Positions 1 to 6,641 of a stretch of 64,000 nt of DNA are shown piece by piece. Positions within the stretch are counted from its first letter, which is position 1. Each line of letters opens with the position of its first letter. Source of the DNA: a bacterium (GTDB taxonomy: Bacteria; Armatimonadota; Zipacnadia; Zipacnadales; Zipacnadaceae); contig JAUVXR010000008.1 of assembly GCA_030603495.1 (NCBI GenBank), positions 18,591-82,590 of the forward strand, in the 5' to 3' direction. The position numbers were made by a program, and so were the translations under genes. The notes under the pieces are model-generated. The model was not told the DNA's origin, did no database searches, and saw only the letters and a program-made list of their open reading frames with translations.

Positions 1-1
1 C

Positions 2-484
2 CTGTGGGCGGGCAAGATTGGTCCGGCCAATCGCCTGCTGGGGCATCCGTACGCGCTATACGGTCTACCCCAGCCCGGCGCCGGACGTGGGCGCGCAATG
101 GGTTTTCCCACCATCAACCTGCGCGTGCCGCCTGCCAAGCTGGTGCCTGGTCCGGGGGTATACTCAGCGGTGGTCGAAGCCGACGGCTTACCCGAGCCGC
201 CAGTGGCCACCTATCCTTTGGGCTGGCCGGCAGCCGTCAGTGTTGGGGCAGCTCCCACGTTTGAACCCGACGGCGATCCCCGTACTGTCGAGGTGCACCT
301 TCTGAGCATCAATGTGGATGATTCAGGTGGGGCCCAGGGAGTGATGGTCCAGTTCCTCGACCGACTGCGTGACCAGCGTGCGTTTGCCAGCGAGGAAGAG
401 TTGAAGGCGCAGATTCACGCGGACGTAGACCAGCTTCGCCGGCAATTCCGATTGCCCACAGCACCCGCCACTGCCGCCGACTAG
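2..484 (+). CDS. ribF: Riboflavin kinase domain, C-terminal part of RibF (5'-truncated by window edge)
   Basis: This is the tail of a bifunctional riboflavin kinase/FAD synthetase, which phosphorylates riboflavin to FMN in the cytoplasm. The reading frame is open from base 2. Visible hallmarks are LLGHPYALYG followed by a glycine/arginine-rich turn and MGFPTINL, matching the conserved GRxLGFPTxN motif of the flavokinase fold. After these come VGAAPTF and VEVHLL, and a C-terminal helix rich in Asp, Gln and Leu, as in the family. The N-terminal nucleotidyltransferase domain lies outside the window. The following ccdA gene is on the opposite strand and converges on it with only 6 bases between. 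The family call is secure; bifunctionality is inferred from the usual architecture. Confidence 0.88.
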   Translation: MWAGKIGPANRLLGHPYALYGLPQPGAGRGRAMGFPTINLRVPPAKLVPGPGVYSAVVEADGLPEPPVATYPLGWPAAVSVGAAPTFEPDGDPRTVEVHLLSINVDDSGGAQGVMVQFLDRLRDQRAFASEEELKAQIHADVDQLRRQFRLPTAPATAAD

Positions 485-490
485 CTCCTG

Positions 491-1204
491 TCAGTGTCCT
501 ATTGGGCTGGTGAGTCCCTGCATTAACCCGAAGAACCAGCCCATTCTTCCCCAGACCAGCAGCACGCCGAAAAGAACTAGCAGCACTCCTGCTACTATTG
601 ACACCGTCTGCACATGCCGCGAGGCCCGCTGGATCACCCGCAGCAGCGCCTCGCCCATCAGCAGCGCCGCCGCCAGGAAGGGAATCGCCAGCCCCGCCGA
701 GTAGGCCGCCAGCAGTGTCATGCCCTGCCAGACGGTCTCCAGCTGAGCGGCCATCGTGAAGACCGCAACCAGGAAGGGACCCGCGCACGGCGTCCAGCCC
801 GCGGCGAATGCAGCCCCGATGACAACTGCCCCCAGGTAGCCGACGGGCCGGTCCTGGAGCTGGAAGCGCGTATCCTGCTGGATGGTGCGGAGCTTGAGCA
901 GACCCGTCAGATGCAGGCCTAGAGCGATGATAATGACGCCGCCGATCCGCTCGATCCACATCTGGTAGCTTCGCAGGGCACCACCTACCGAAGTCGCGGC
1001 CGCTCCGCCTACAACGAACACCAGCGAGAAGCCCAGTATAAACAGCAGTGAGTTGAGGATCAGAGAAATGCGTCGCCCGGCGGGAAGCTTCTGGTCGGCC
1101 TCCTTGAGTGAGACCCCCGTCACGAAAGACAGATACGAGGGCAACAGTGGTATCGTACAGGGTGATAGGAAGGAGGCTAAGCCCGCCAAGAAGGCCGCCG
1201 ACAA
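491..1204 (-). CDS. ccdA: Cytochrome c biogenesis / thiol-disulfide transporter CcdA
   Basis: An inner-membrane protein of 237 residues with about six hydrophobic segments. CcdA proteins carry reducing equivalents from cytoplasmic thioredoxin across the membrane for cytochrome c maturation or other extracytoplasmic thiol proteins. The two family cysteines are visible in FLSPCTIPLLPSYLSF near the N-terminus and AFAAGWTPCAGPFL near residue 140, the usual pseudo-symmetric pair. The TTG at 1204 is the nearest standard start but has no ribosome-binding site. The frame stays open upstream, and an ATT at 1222 would give an N-terminus of more typical length behind an AAGGGAAG stretch, so the true start is uncertain. 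No thioredoxin-like partner is adjacent. Confidence 0.9.
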   Translation of the reverse strand: MSAAFLAGLASFLSPCTIPLLPSYLSFVTGVSLKEADQKLPAGRRISLILNSLLFILGFSLVFVVGGAAATSVGGALRSYQMWIERIGGVIIIALGLHLTGLLKLRTIQQDTRFQLQDRPVGYLGAVVIGAAFAAGWTPCAGPFLVAVFTMAAQLETVWQGMTLLAAYSAGLAIPFLAAALLMGEALLRVIQRASRHVQTVSIVAGVLLVLFGVLLVWGRMGWFFGLMQGLTSPIGH

Positions 1205-1341
1205 GGTGACTGTTTCAGTAATCGTTCTTGACTTCCCTTCTCTGGGGAATCGGCCGGGTTACTCTACATCATTAACGCACGCCTTTGCGCAAATGATTCC
1301 CGCTCATGCTGGAGATTCCCGGGGCAGACAACATCGCGGTC

Positions 1342-1638
1342 TCAGAATGCCCCCGCTTTTTGCAGGCGGTCTTTCAGTGCGACCGTATCTAGCCCGATTA
1401 TGCGCACTACTTTGTCGCGGCTGTGGCTACCCTTGACTATCGAGATATCACCGCTGGGCACCCCCAGGGCCTTGCTGAGCATTTTGACCAGTGCCTGGTT
1501 TGCAGCGTCGTCCACGGGCGGGGCAGTTAGCCTCACTACCACTGCCGAGCCGCGCATGCCGCCAAACTCCTCCCGCGGCGACCGCGGAATCACCCTTAAT
1601 CGTAACTTGCTGCTGACTCGGGGTAGCTGTGCACTCAT
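1342..1638 (-). CDS. yggU: DUF167 / YggU family protein
   Basis: A 98-residue member of the UPF0235 (DUF167, YggU) family of small alpha/beta proteins of unknown function. The family pattern is clear: LRLRVIPRSPREEFGG, then VVVRLTAPPVDDAANQAL, then IVKGSHSRDKVVRI. The middle segment is the conserved 'APPVDGKAN' block. The gene lies at the distal end of the yggS-sepF-proC-yggT run, a neighbourhood where yggU is common in many bacteria. The ATG at 1638 has an AGGT element eight bases upstream. The biochemical role is not known. Confidence 0.85.
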   Translation of the reverse strand: MSAQLPRVSSKLRLRVIPRSPREEFGGMRGSAVVVRLTAPPVDDAANQALVKMLSKALGVPSGDISIVKGSHSRDKVVRIIGLDTVALKDRLQKAGAF

Positions 1639-1708
1639 GCCGGACTACCTATTCTGAATCATTGGGGGAGGGCCACCCCTGGCCCGACTCACTCTTACGT
1701 TCCAGTAC

Positions 1709-1727
1709 GACAGGCGTCTCGCCTGTC
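1709..1727. repeat. REP-like palindrome, copy 1
   Basis: A perfect 8-base inverted repeat (GACAGGCG / CGCCTGTC) around the loop TCT lies in the 123-base gap between the CPBP protease and yggU. The same 19-base sequence recurs exactly at 27903-27921. Two identical intergenic copies 26 kb apart suggest a dispersed repetitive extragenic palindrome. As the arms pair perfectly it could also act as a weak transcription barrier between two minus-strand genes. There is no adjacent T-run. Confidence 0.6.
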
Positions 1728-1761
1728 CGGCCGAGTGCTGTTCCCTTTCACTAACCACTGT

Positions 1762-3231
1762 TCACACCAGTGTATAGGTAGCCAGTAGCGTGAATACGAA
1801 GCTGTTGTACATTGAGTGGGCCACCATTGACGGCAATATGGAGCCTGTTCGCTCGTATAGGCAGGCCAGGACTACCCCAACCAGGACAATGACTACGAGG
1901 CCGCCTACGGGGGCGCTGACGTGAACACCGGCGAAAATCAGGGCGCTGCCCAGGGCAGCAGGTGCCACCGGCATAATGCGGCGCAGTCCCGGGTAGACAA
2001 AGCCGCGGAATATGATCTCCTCGACTACCGGGGCAATCACCGCTACCACCACCAGGTAGATCGCCAAGGTGGCCGGACTGCGCGCCTCGGTGAGCAGTTC
2101 GGTAGGGGCCTTGGCCAGAGGCAGGAACGCGTCCAGCCCCAGCAGCCTAAGGACGAGCAGTGCGACGAAGAGCAGACCTATGAAGACCGCATATCCGGCA
2201 ACGCCCTGGCCGAGCTGCCTCGGTATATTATGCAGCCGCACGCCAAGCAGTTGCCAGTAAGGCCGAGTGAAGCCGATGCGGTAAATCATCAAGGCAATGG
2301 CACCAGCACAGGCGAGAGCATAGCTTACCGCAACCAGCAGCGCGTCAATAGTCTCCGACTGCCCCGCCGGGGCGATGAGGCTACGAATGACAGCCGTGCC
2401 GATTGACAGACAGACCATCAGAAACGTTAGGACTACTACCGCCTCAGCCACATCCACCAGGGTCCACGGTACGGCTACGACTGCTCTCCGCTTGGTCCGG
2501 GCCTCCTTGGTCAGCCACGCGATGAGAAGGACCAGCAGTATGAAGGCCCCCAGGCAGCTCATGGCGATGTAGAACAGGAGCAGGGCCCCGACGATGCTGG
2601 CGAAGAGGACCTGCCGTTGCTGCCAGTCGGCTCGCAGGGCAGCAGCATGTTCTACCTGGCCGATGCGCTCGTACAGGTCGGCCCTGGTCAGCTCGGCCAG
2701 CCAGCGGTCCTGCTGCTCGAGCAGAGCAAGGCCGTCCCTTAAGCTGGCCTCGTCAGCCGGTTCGTCAGCATAGAGGTGAGAAAGGAGCAAGTAGAGCTTT
2801 CTATTGGCCTCGTCGAGTTGGCTGGCTTGGAGGAAGAGTTCCTGGGCATGGTCCGTATAGCCCGATCTTGCGTAGAAGATAGCCAGCCGATAGCTAGCCT
2901 GAGCCGAGCGAGGAGGCCCGCCCAGCGCGCTCTGTTCGTAGAGAGCCAGGGCGGTCGTCTCGAACTGGTGAGCGCTGATGAGCTGCGATTGATCGCCGAA
3001 GCTTTTGCTGGCCAGGGCCTGGCTGAGCCGGTAGATGATGTCGGCTGGTAGGGTGACCTGCGAGGGCGGCTGGAACCAGCCGCGGGATGCGAGATCGTGG
3101 GGCCTTTCCAGGAGAGTCAGCAAGACGGCAGTAAGCGCAGCCAGCAGCATAATGAAGAAAATCCGCCAGGGACGGTAGCTGTGCAGCGCCGGTCGGTCAG
3201 ATTGGGCCGGCAGCATGGGTGTGCCAGTCAT
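1762..3231 (-). CDS. TPR-containing CPBP (CAAX-like) intramembrane protease
   Basis: A 489-residue membrane protein. After a first transmembrane helix (about residues 24-42) comes a soluble region of roughly 150 residues with helical repeats resembling TPR units (YRLAIFYARSGYTDHAQELF, then KLYLLLSHLYADEP). A hydrophobic C-terminal half with several helices carries the CPBP/Abi signature. The catalytic motifs of this Rce1-like glutamate protease are visible: EEIIFRGFVYPGLRR, then FAGVHVSAP, then MVAHSMYNSF (Glu-Glu, His, His/Asn). Members process prenylated or other membrane peptides, or act in bacteriocin immunity; the substrate here is unknown. The TPR insertion suggests binding to a partner protein. 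The gene precedes yggU on the same strand. Confidence 0.85.
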   Translation of the reverse strand: MTGTPMLPAQSDRPALHSYRPWRIFFIMLLAALTAVLLTLLERPHDLASRGWFQPPSQVTLPADIIYRLSQALASKSFGDQSQLISAHQFETTALALYEQSALGGPPRSAQASYRLAIFYARSGYTDHAQELFLQASQLDEANRKLYLLLSHLYADEPADEASLRDGLALLEQQDRWLAELTRADLYERIGQVEHAAALRADWQQRQVLFASIVGALLLFYIAMSCLGAFILLVLLIAWLTKEARTKRRAVVAVPWTLVDVAEAVVVLTFLMVCLSIGTAVIRSLIAPAGQSETIDALLVAVSYALACAGAIALMIYRIGFTRPYWQLLGVRLHNIPRQLGQGVAGYAVFIGLLFVALLVLRLLGLDAFLPLAKAPTELLTEARSPATLAIYLVVVAVIAPVVEEIIFRGFVYPGLRRIMPVAPAALGSALIFAGVHVSAPVGGLVVIVLVGVVLACLYERTGSILPSMVAHSMYNSFVFTLLATYTLV

Positions 3232-3267
3232 ATCGCCTGTGGCAACTCGGTCTCCGGTCTCTCAGCA

Positions 3268-3537
3268 CTACAATAATCTGGTTATGATACTCTCGAATAT
3301 CCGCAGTATAACAAACAACAGAAGCGGCGAGAAGTCAACTGGTGCTGAGCGCTGGTAGGGAGCCAGGCAGCGGCGGATAGGCTGGAGCAGCGGGTCGGTG
3401 ACATCGTAGCTGAACTGGCGCAGCCACAGCAGAATCGGCGAACGCGCCGAGACTGGCACCCAACTGAAGATAACCCGCAACAGCAGAATCACATAGCAGG
3501 CATTAAAGATGATACGAATAAGCTGGGGAAGGCCCAA
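3268..3537 (-). CDS. yggT: YggT family membrane protein
   Basis: An 89-residue protein with two hydrophobic segments, one at about residues 8-28 and one at the C-terminus. It matches the YggT/YlmG family (CYVILLLRVIFSWVP, then DPLLQPIRRCLAP). YlmG proteins sit next to sepF and yggS in Gram-positives and Cyanobacteria and affect division or nucleoid partition; the exact role is unknown. The gene begins with TTG at 3537 behind a good GAGGTG ribosome-binding site, 40 bases after proC. It belongs to the same minus-strand operon. Confidence 0.88.
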   Translation of the reverse strand: MGLPQLIRIIFNACYVILLLRVIFSWVPVSARSPILLWLRQFSYDVTDPLLQPIRRCLAPYQRSAPVDFSPLLLFVILRIFESIITRLL

Positions 3538-3577
3538 CTGTTCGGCACCTCAGCGCTCAAGAGTGGGTGGGCAGGAA

Positions 3578-4390
3578 TCAGCCCCCGAGTTGTTCTGACC
3601 GGTGTGCGGCCGCCACGACTGCTTCCGCTGCCGCATTGCGCAGCCCCCGGCGTTCCAGGACGCGCAGTCCCACCGCCGTGGTCCCTCCGGGCGAGGTGAC
3701 GGCATCCTTGAGTTGGGTGGGGTGGCAGCCCCCGAGTACCCATTGGGCGGCTCCGCGCACAGTCTGGGCTGCAAGCTGCGTGGCTACGTCTCGGGGCAGG
3801 CCGGCAGCCACTGCCCCGTCAATCAGTGCGTCGATGAAAACGGCGGCGAAGGCTGGCCCGCTGCCGGAAAGGCCCGTGACTGCATCGAGCAGACTCTCGT
3901 CAACCTGCACCGCCACCCCCACTGACTGAAAGAGCTGTTCCACGAACGCTGCCTGGTCTGCGGATACCTTCTCGTCAGTACTGTAAGCAGCGGCGCCCTC
4001 GCCAATCGCGCACAGGATATTGGGCATCACCCGCACTAGGGCCGGCTCAGGCCCACATAGCTCGCGCAGGCGGCTGAGGGTTACACCGGCAGCAATGGAG
4101 ACGATGAGGTGGTCGTCGGCCATGAGGTTCTCGAGGGGCGAGAGCACCCCGCCCAGAACCTGGGGCTTGACGGCCACCATAATGACCTCAGCCTGGTTGA
4201 CCACCTGCTCATTACCATCGGCCGCGCCTGCCCCCAGGAAGCGCTGCATCGCCTCCTGGCGCTGAGGGTCAGGATCGTAGAAGATGATTTGGTCCTTGGC
4301 CAACGTTCCGGACGAGATTGCGCCACGGACCAGCCCTGAGCCCATATTGCCTGCGCCGATCAGACCTAGTTTGTGGTGGCGCTCGGCCAT
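3578..4390 (-). CDS. proC: Pyrroline-5-carboxylate reductase
   Basis: Catalyses the last step of proline synthesis, NAD(P)H-dependent reduction of 1-pyrroline-5-carboxylate. The protein has 270 residues. It shows the Rossmann glycine motif LGLIGAGNMGSGLVRG near the N-terminus, VMVAVKPQ-type sequence near residue 70 (written IMVAVKPQVL here), and the dimerisation/active-site block GLSGSGPAFA followed by TVRGAA. The ATG at 4390 was chosen because GGGAG lies just upstream. A longer open frame to 4456 adds only low-complexity sequence. Placement between sepF and yggT is typical of the division-associated cluster. Confidence 0.94.
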   Translation of the reverse strand: MAERHHKLGLIGAGNMGSGLVRGAISSGTLAKDQIIFYDPDPQRQEAMQRFLGAGAADGNEQVVNQAEVIMVAVKPQVLGGVLSPLENLMADDHLIVSIAAGVTLSRLRELCGPEPALVRVMPNILCAIGEGAAAYSTDEKVSADQAAFVEQLFQSVGVAVQVDESLLDAVTGLSGSGPAFAAVFIDALIDGAVAAGLPRDVATQLAAQTVRGAAQWVLGGCHPTQLKDAVTSPGGTTAVGLRVLERRGLRNAAAEAVVAAAHRSEQLGG

Positions 4391-4463
4391 CTTGCTCCCG
4401 CCACTTCCGGCGGCTCCTGCTCTTCCCTGGTGCCAAGGCTGGAGAGCGCAGGGCAACTATTAT

Positions 4464-4931
4464 TTATTGATACTCGGCGAATTCCTCCACGTATTCGTTC
4501 TCGAAGCGATCCTCGCCCCGGCGTGATGGGTCCAGGATCAGCTTTTCGACGGGCATATCAAACGGCGAACAGACGTAGACCCAATTGCCGATCTTGCGCA
4601 TATAGCCGTTTACGCCGTAGGTGACGCCGCCTACGAAATCGCGGATCCTCCGGGCCTCGCCCCGTTCTACGCCCTCGAGGTTAAGTACCACGGGGTTCTG
4701 GCGCTTGATTTCGTCACCCACCGCAGTAGCTTCCGCCATATTACGCGGCTCGGTACGGACAATGGGACAACTGATCGCATGGTGCTTTCTTGCAGCGGGT
4801 GTTACGCTGGGGTCCAGGTCGCCTTCGGCTGGTTGCGAATCGTCTTCGTAGCGGTCCATCTCGTCATAGCTGTGCTCTGTGGCATCCCACCCCAGCAACG
4901 CCATAGTCTGGGCTAGTAGACCTTTAGCCAC
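4464..4931 (-). CDS. sepF: Cell division protein SepF
   Basis: A 155-residue homologue of SepF, which binds FtsZ and the membrane and replaces FtsA/ZipA functions in many Terrabacteria. An N-terminal amphipathic stretch (AKGLLAQTMALLGWD) would be the membrane anchor. An acidic linker follows, then the conserved SepF core: VVLNLEGVERGEARRIRDF, GGVTYGVNGYMRKIGNWVYVC-type sequence and a C-terminal acidic tail. The GTG at 4931 follows a very strong AGGAGGGAG site. The gene lies between yggS and proC, all on one strand. Confidence 0.92.
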   Translation of the reverse strand: MAKGLLAQTMALLGWDATEHSYDEMDRYEDDSQPAEGDLDPSVTPAARKHHAISCPIVRTEPRNMAEATAVGDEIKRQNPVVLNLEGVERGEARRIRDFVGGVTYGVNGYMRKIGNWVYVCSPFDMPVEKLILDPSRRGEDRFENEYVEEFAEYQ

Positions 4932-5035
4932 CGGTGCTCCCTCCTTTGGTGCGATCGCTTGCGGCATCTGTGCTGCGTCGAATAGCTGCTTCGGTTGTGT
5001 ATCCGTTGTCGGCTGCTTTGCTGGCCGGTGGTTGC

Positions 5036-5743
5036 CTATTGCTGGCCACGCGCTCCGAACAAAACCGTACCCAGACGGATGATGGTAGCCCCTTCTTCTA
5101 CGGCCACCTGGTAGTCGCCGCTCATTCCCATGGATAGATGACGCAGAGCCGCGGGCGGCAGGCCCGACTGGGCTACCTCCTCTGCCAGAGCCCGCAGTGC
5201 CTGAAAGTGGGGGCGGCTGGTTTCTGGGTCATCCCCATACGGCGGCATGGTCATGAGCCCTTGCAGCTCGAGGTGTGGCAGTTGAGTGACCTCCCTTGTC
5301 AGCTCGCCCACCTGCACGGGAGTGATCCCAAACTTGCTCGCCTCGCCCGAGACGTTAACCTCCACCAGCACGGGCTGTACGCGGGCCGCCCGGGCCGCCC
5401 GGTTGTCAATCTCCTGGGCTAGGCGAAGACTATCTACCGAGTGTATCAAGGTGCAAAACGGTACCAAAAACCGTGCTTTGTTCCTCTGTAGGTGGCCGAC
5501 GGCGTGCCAGGAGATATCGGTGTAGCCCGCGGAGTCCAGTTGTTCCTTCTTCGCCAGAAGCTCCTGGACGTAGTTCTCCCCGATATGAGTAACGCCGGCC
5601 TGGATTGCCTCGATAACCTCCGGGATCGCACGGGTCTTGGTCGCCGCCAGTATGGTGATCTCGTCAGGAAGGCGCCCAACCCGGTCACACGCTTCGGCTA
5701 CTCTTGCTAGTACATCGGCGACGCGTCCTGCGATCGTTTTCAT
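5036..5743 (-). CDS. yggS: YggS family PLP homeostasis protein
   Basis: A 235-residue single-domain TIM barrel of the YggS/PLPBP family, which binds pyridoxal 5'-phosphate without known catalysis and buffers PLP pools. The PLP lysine lies in ILAATKTR (about residue 36). HIGENYVQE, the WHAVGHLQRNKAR block, LVEVNVSGEASKFG and the phosphate-binding LSMGMSGDY are all present. The gene is 104 bases upstream of sepF in the same transcription direction. The intervening DNA has no recognisable gene or terminator. Confidence 0.94.
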   Translation of the reverse strand: MKTIAGRVADVLARVAEACDRVGRLPDEITILAATKTRAIPEVIEAIQAGVTHIGENYVQELLAKKEQLDSAGYTDISWHAVGHLQRNKARFLVPFCTLIHSVDSLRLAQEIDNRAARAARVQPVLVEVNVSGEASKFGITPVQVGELTREVTQLPHLELQGLMTMPPYGDDPETSRPHFQALRALAEEVAQSGLPPAALRHLSMGMSGDYQVAVEEGATIIRLGTVLFGARGQQ

Positions 5744-5771
5744 CGGCGACCCTACCGCTTGTTCCTGATCA

Positions 5772-6332
5772 CTACTCTGTGCCTATTGACCAGTCGTCGG
5801 TGGGTCTTTCTTTGGTCGCTTCTTCTGCAGCTTCTTCTATCAGTTCAACCGCGCCCGGGGGGGGTGGGGGCGGAGGAGGAGCTTCTTCGGCTACCGGTTC
5901 CGGCGCAGGGACTGGTAGGGGTTCCTCCTCGAGGTCTATTGCCCCTGGGGGAGGCGGAGGCGGGGCGTACTCTTCTGCCTCTTCTTCTATTGCCATTTCA
6001 GGCGGGGCGGCTTCCGCAGGGGGGGCCACAACTGCCGCCGCGAGCTCTCCTGCTTCGCCAACCTCGCCCAGCCCAGCGCCGTCCATACTAACCATCTCGT
6101 AATCCGGCGCCAGTTCCTCGCCTTCCATTGCTCCGTGGCTCTCGCCTGCCGCGGCCGCGATCATAGCCGCCATAGCTTCAGGACCGGACGGTGTTTCAAC
6201 ACCCTCGGGCAGCTCGGGGGCCTGGCCCGCGTCTGCTGGCTCCCAGGGGAGTGGCGCGCAACACATCAAGCACGCTCCACGCTCTTCGTCGTTCTTGTGT
6301 CCGCATTTGCTGCAATACTTGGCTGCCACCAT
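5772..6332 (-). CDS. Zinc-ribbon protein with acidic and polyproline repeats
   Basis: A 186-residue protein of unknown function. The N-terminus carries a four-cysteine zinc ribbon (CSKCGHKND, then ACLMCC). An Ala/Glu-rich low-complexity region follows. The C-terminal third contains two similar modules in which a run of six or eight prolines is followed by GAIDLEEE or GAVELIEE. Polyproline runs and acidic patches suggest protein-protein contacts and a need for EF-P during translation. The ATG at 6332 is preferred over the one at 6401, because the latter lies within the promoter spacer on this strand, upstream of the expected transcript start. It is the first gene of the yggS-sepF-proC-yggT transcript, so a division-linked role is possible but unproven. 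Confidence 0.65.
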   Translation of the reverse strand: MVAAKYCSKCGHKNDEERGACLMCCAPLPWEPADAGQAPELPEGVETPSGPEAMAAMIAAAAGESHGAMEGEELAPDYEMVSMDGAGLGEVGEAGELAAAVVAPPAEAAPPEMAIEEEAEEYAPPPPPPGAIDLEEEPLPVPAPEPVAEEAPPPPPPPPGAVELIEEAAEEATKERPTDDWSIGTE

Positions 6333-6389
6333 AATCCCGCCTATGGGAATCAGCGTTGTCACTGCACAAGCACCAACAACTTGAGCACG

Positions 6390-6418
6390 AGTATAACCCA
6401 TGGGTAGTGCTGTGTCAA
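6390..6418 (-). promoter_or_regulatory. Sigma-70 promoter for the zinc-ribbon/yggS/sepF/proC operon
   Basis: Read on the minus strand, TTGACA (6413-6418) and TATACT (6390-6395) are separated by exactly 17 bases. Transcription should start near 6383, giving a leader of about 50 bases before the ATG at 6332. Confidence 0.75.
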
Positions 6419-6536
6419 GCGCGAGCGGGGGTCCGCTGAATACTCGGGGGCAGGAATTTGGTCGGCTTGGGGGCGGACGCGATTAGCGGGGGACGGTCGG
6501 CCTGGGCACGCCATTGCTGTACAGCTGCCGGTTTTC

Positions 6537-6545
6537 TGGTATACT
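6537..6545 (+). promoter_or_regulatory. Extended -10 promoter for the CHASE2 histidine kinase
   Basis: TGGTATACT provides an extended -10 element (TGn plus TATACT). The only -35-like hexamer, TTGCTG at 6514-6519, is 20 bases upstream and poorly spaced. Transcription would begin about 90 bases before the ATG at 6642. The rest of the 6402-6641 interval shows nothing else recognisable. Confidence 0.45.
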
Positions 6546-6641
6546 GGTAGCCAACCAGGGGCAGGCAACTACCCTTGAGCCCTCGGGACGCGGTGGGCTT
6601 TGCGGTGCGCCCTATAGATATCATTCGGTCCGGAGGCAACG

